In this document: piece after piece, positions 6,352 to 6,891 of the stretch
Numbering within the stretch: position 1 is the stretch's first letter
How the letters are laid out: each line of letters begins with the position of its first letter
From: an uncultured Pseudomonadales bacterium
GTDB lineage: Bacteria; Pseudomonadota; Gammaproteobacteria; Pseudomonadales; Pseudohongiellaceae
Assembly (NCBI GenBank): GCA_938082955.1
Contig: CALKDE010000117.1
Span: forward strand, 1-6,891
DNA: 6,891 nt
Direction: 5' to 3'
Position numbers and translations under genes: made by a program
The notes under the pieces: generated by a model
The model's database searches: none
What the model was told of the DNA's origin: nothing
Seen by the model: the letters and a program-made list of their open reading frames with translations, nothing else

Positions 6352-6550
6352 GCGAGCATGGAGATGCTGTAAGCATTGAATCAGTTTTACGGGGAAGCAC
6401 TCTAAGCGCGGTAAATTGTAGAATCACGAGTAAACCGTAATTGCAGTAAAACTATTTATTGGACTTGTTGTCGAACACCAAGTAGCAAGCAATTCTTTAG
6501 TGAGCAGCCCCTTAGCTGACTAATCTAACTGCAGCTAGGAAATTCTAACT
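6352..6550. other. Intergenic gap between rlmH and mrdA
   Basis: This 199-nt AT-rich stretch holds no gene I can support. A 5-bp hairpin AGCAT-GGAG-ATGCT (6355-6368) follows rlmH but lacks a T-tract. GTTTTAC (6384-6390) and GTAAAAC (6446-6452) form a widely spaced inverted repeat. CGGTAAATTGTAG (6409-6421) and CCGTAATTGCAG (6435-6446) are similar direct copies. I found no convincing sigma70 promoter, although the spacing suggests mrdA may have its own. AGGA at 6537-6540 is the probable mrdA ribosome binding site, 10 nt before the ATG. Confidence 0.5.
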
Positions 6551-6891
6551 ATGGCAGGAAAATGGCAGCTTAAAGATCACGAGGCAGAGCGGGCATTATT
6601 CAGCCACCGCCTCGCCGTAGCGGGTGTATTTGTTCTGCTGCTATTTGCAGCCCTGATCATAAAGCTCATCAATCTGCAGGTTTCCCAGTACGAGTACTTT
6701 TCGGCGCGCTCTGATGGAAACCGGTTGCATTCCCAATATGTTCCCCCTGCCCGCGGTCTGATCTACGACAATAGAGGGCAGCTACTCGCCGACAACCAAC
6801 CGATTTTTAACTTAACTATTGTCCAGGAGCAGGTTGCAGACCTAGAAGAAACTCTGGACTATCTCGACTCGCTAATAGACTTGTCTGATGA
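6551..6891 (+). CDS. mrdA: Penicillin-binding protein 2 (peptidoglycan D,D-transpeptidase), 3' end outside window
   Basis: Transpeptidase of the elongation machinery (elongasome), working with RodA to build the lateral wall of rod-shaped cells. Only the first 113 codons are present; the frame is open to the window end, so the catalytic domain is not seen. The start MAGKWQLKDHEAERALFSHR fits the short cytoplasmic N-terminus of MrdA. A single membrane anchor spans about residues 21-40 and is followed by LQV and YEYF. The pedestal-domain signatures are SDGNR (54-58) and PPARGLIYDNRGQLLADNQP (65-84), equivalent to the family text P-RG-IYDR-G--LA-N. The second aspartate-arginine pair reads DNR here. 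Its position after rlmH matches Pseudomonas and relatives, where rodA follows. AGGA at 6537-6540 precedes the ATG by 10 nt. Confidence 0.95.
   Translation, partial: MAGKWQLKDHEAERALFSHRLAVAGVFVLLLFAALIIKLINLQVSQYEYFSARSDGNRLHSQYVPPARGLIYDNRGQLLADNQPIFNLTIVQEQVADLEETLDYLDSLIDLSD

Overview
The window reads as ordinary chromosomal DNA of a gammaproteobacterium. The block proA-nadD-rsfS-rlmH-mrdA is the order I know from Pseudomonas and from marine relatives such as the Cellvibrionales, and the GIY-YIG protein closely resembles Escherichia coli YhbQ. Base composition looks balanced. I see no phage, transposon, CRISPR, rRNA or tRNA signal. The genus cannot be fixed from the sequence alone.

Left arm (1-1859, + strand): the 3' part of a metallo-beta-lactamase-fold hydrolase with a C-terminal winged helix (its start lies outside the window), a small YhbQ-like GIY-YIG protein, and a DUF523-DUF1722 fusion. 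The fusion matches the recently described RudS type of tRNA 4-thiouridine desulfidase. The three genes are 9 nt apart or overlapping and are probably co-transcribed. They converge on an NhaC-family Na+/H+ antiporter gene on the - strand (1890-3353).

Centre (3354-3607): a divergent intergenic region. It holds a plausible sigma70 promoter and a strong ribosome binding site for nhaC, a perfect TATAAT facing proA, a short GC-rich inverted repeat between the two promoters, and a 5' leader for proA that can fold into a compact stem structure.

Right arm (3608-6891, + strand): proA (proline synthesis), nadD (NAD synthesis), rsfS (ribosome silencing) and rlmH (23S rRNA pseudouridine methylation) are tightly packed. 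There are 4-nt stop/start overlaps at proA/nadD and rsfS/rlmH. A 199-nt gap follows, then the 5' end of mrdA, encoding the elongation transpeptidase PBP2, which is cut by the window edge.

I do not find a convincing undescribed system. The observations most worth checking are the structured leader and shared inverted repeat at the nhaC/proA divide, and the linkage of a tRNA thio-modification eraser to a GIY-YIG nuclease and an MBL hydrolase.
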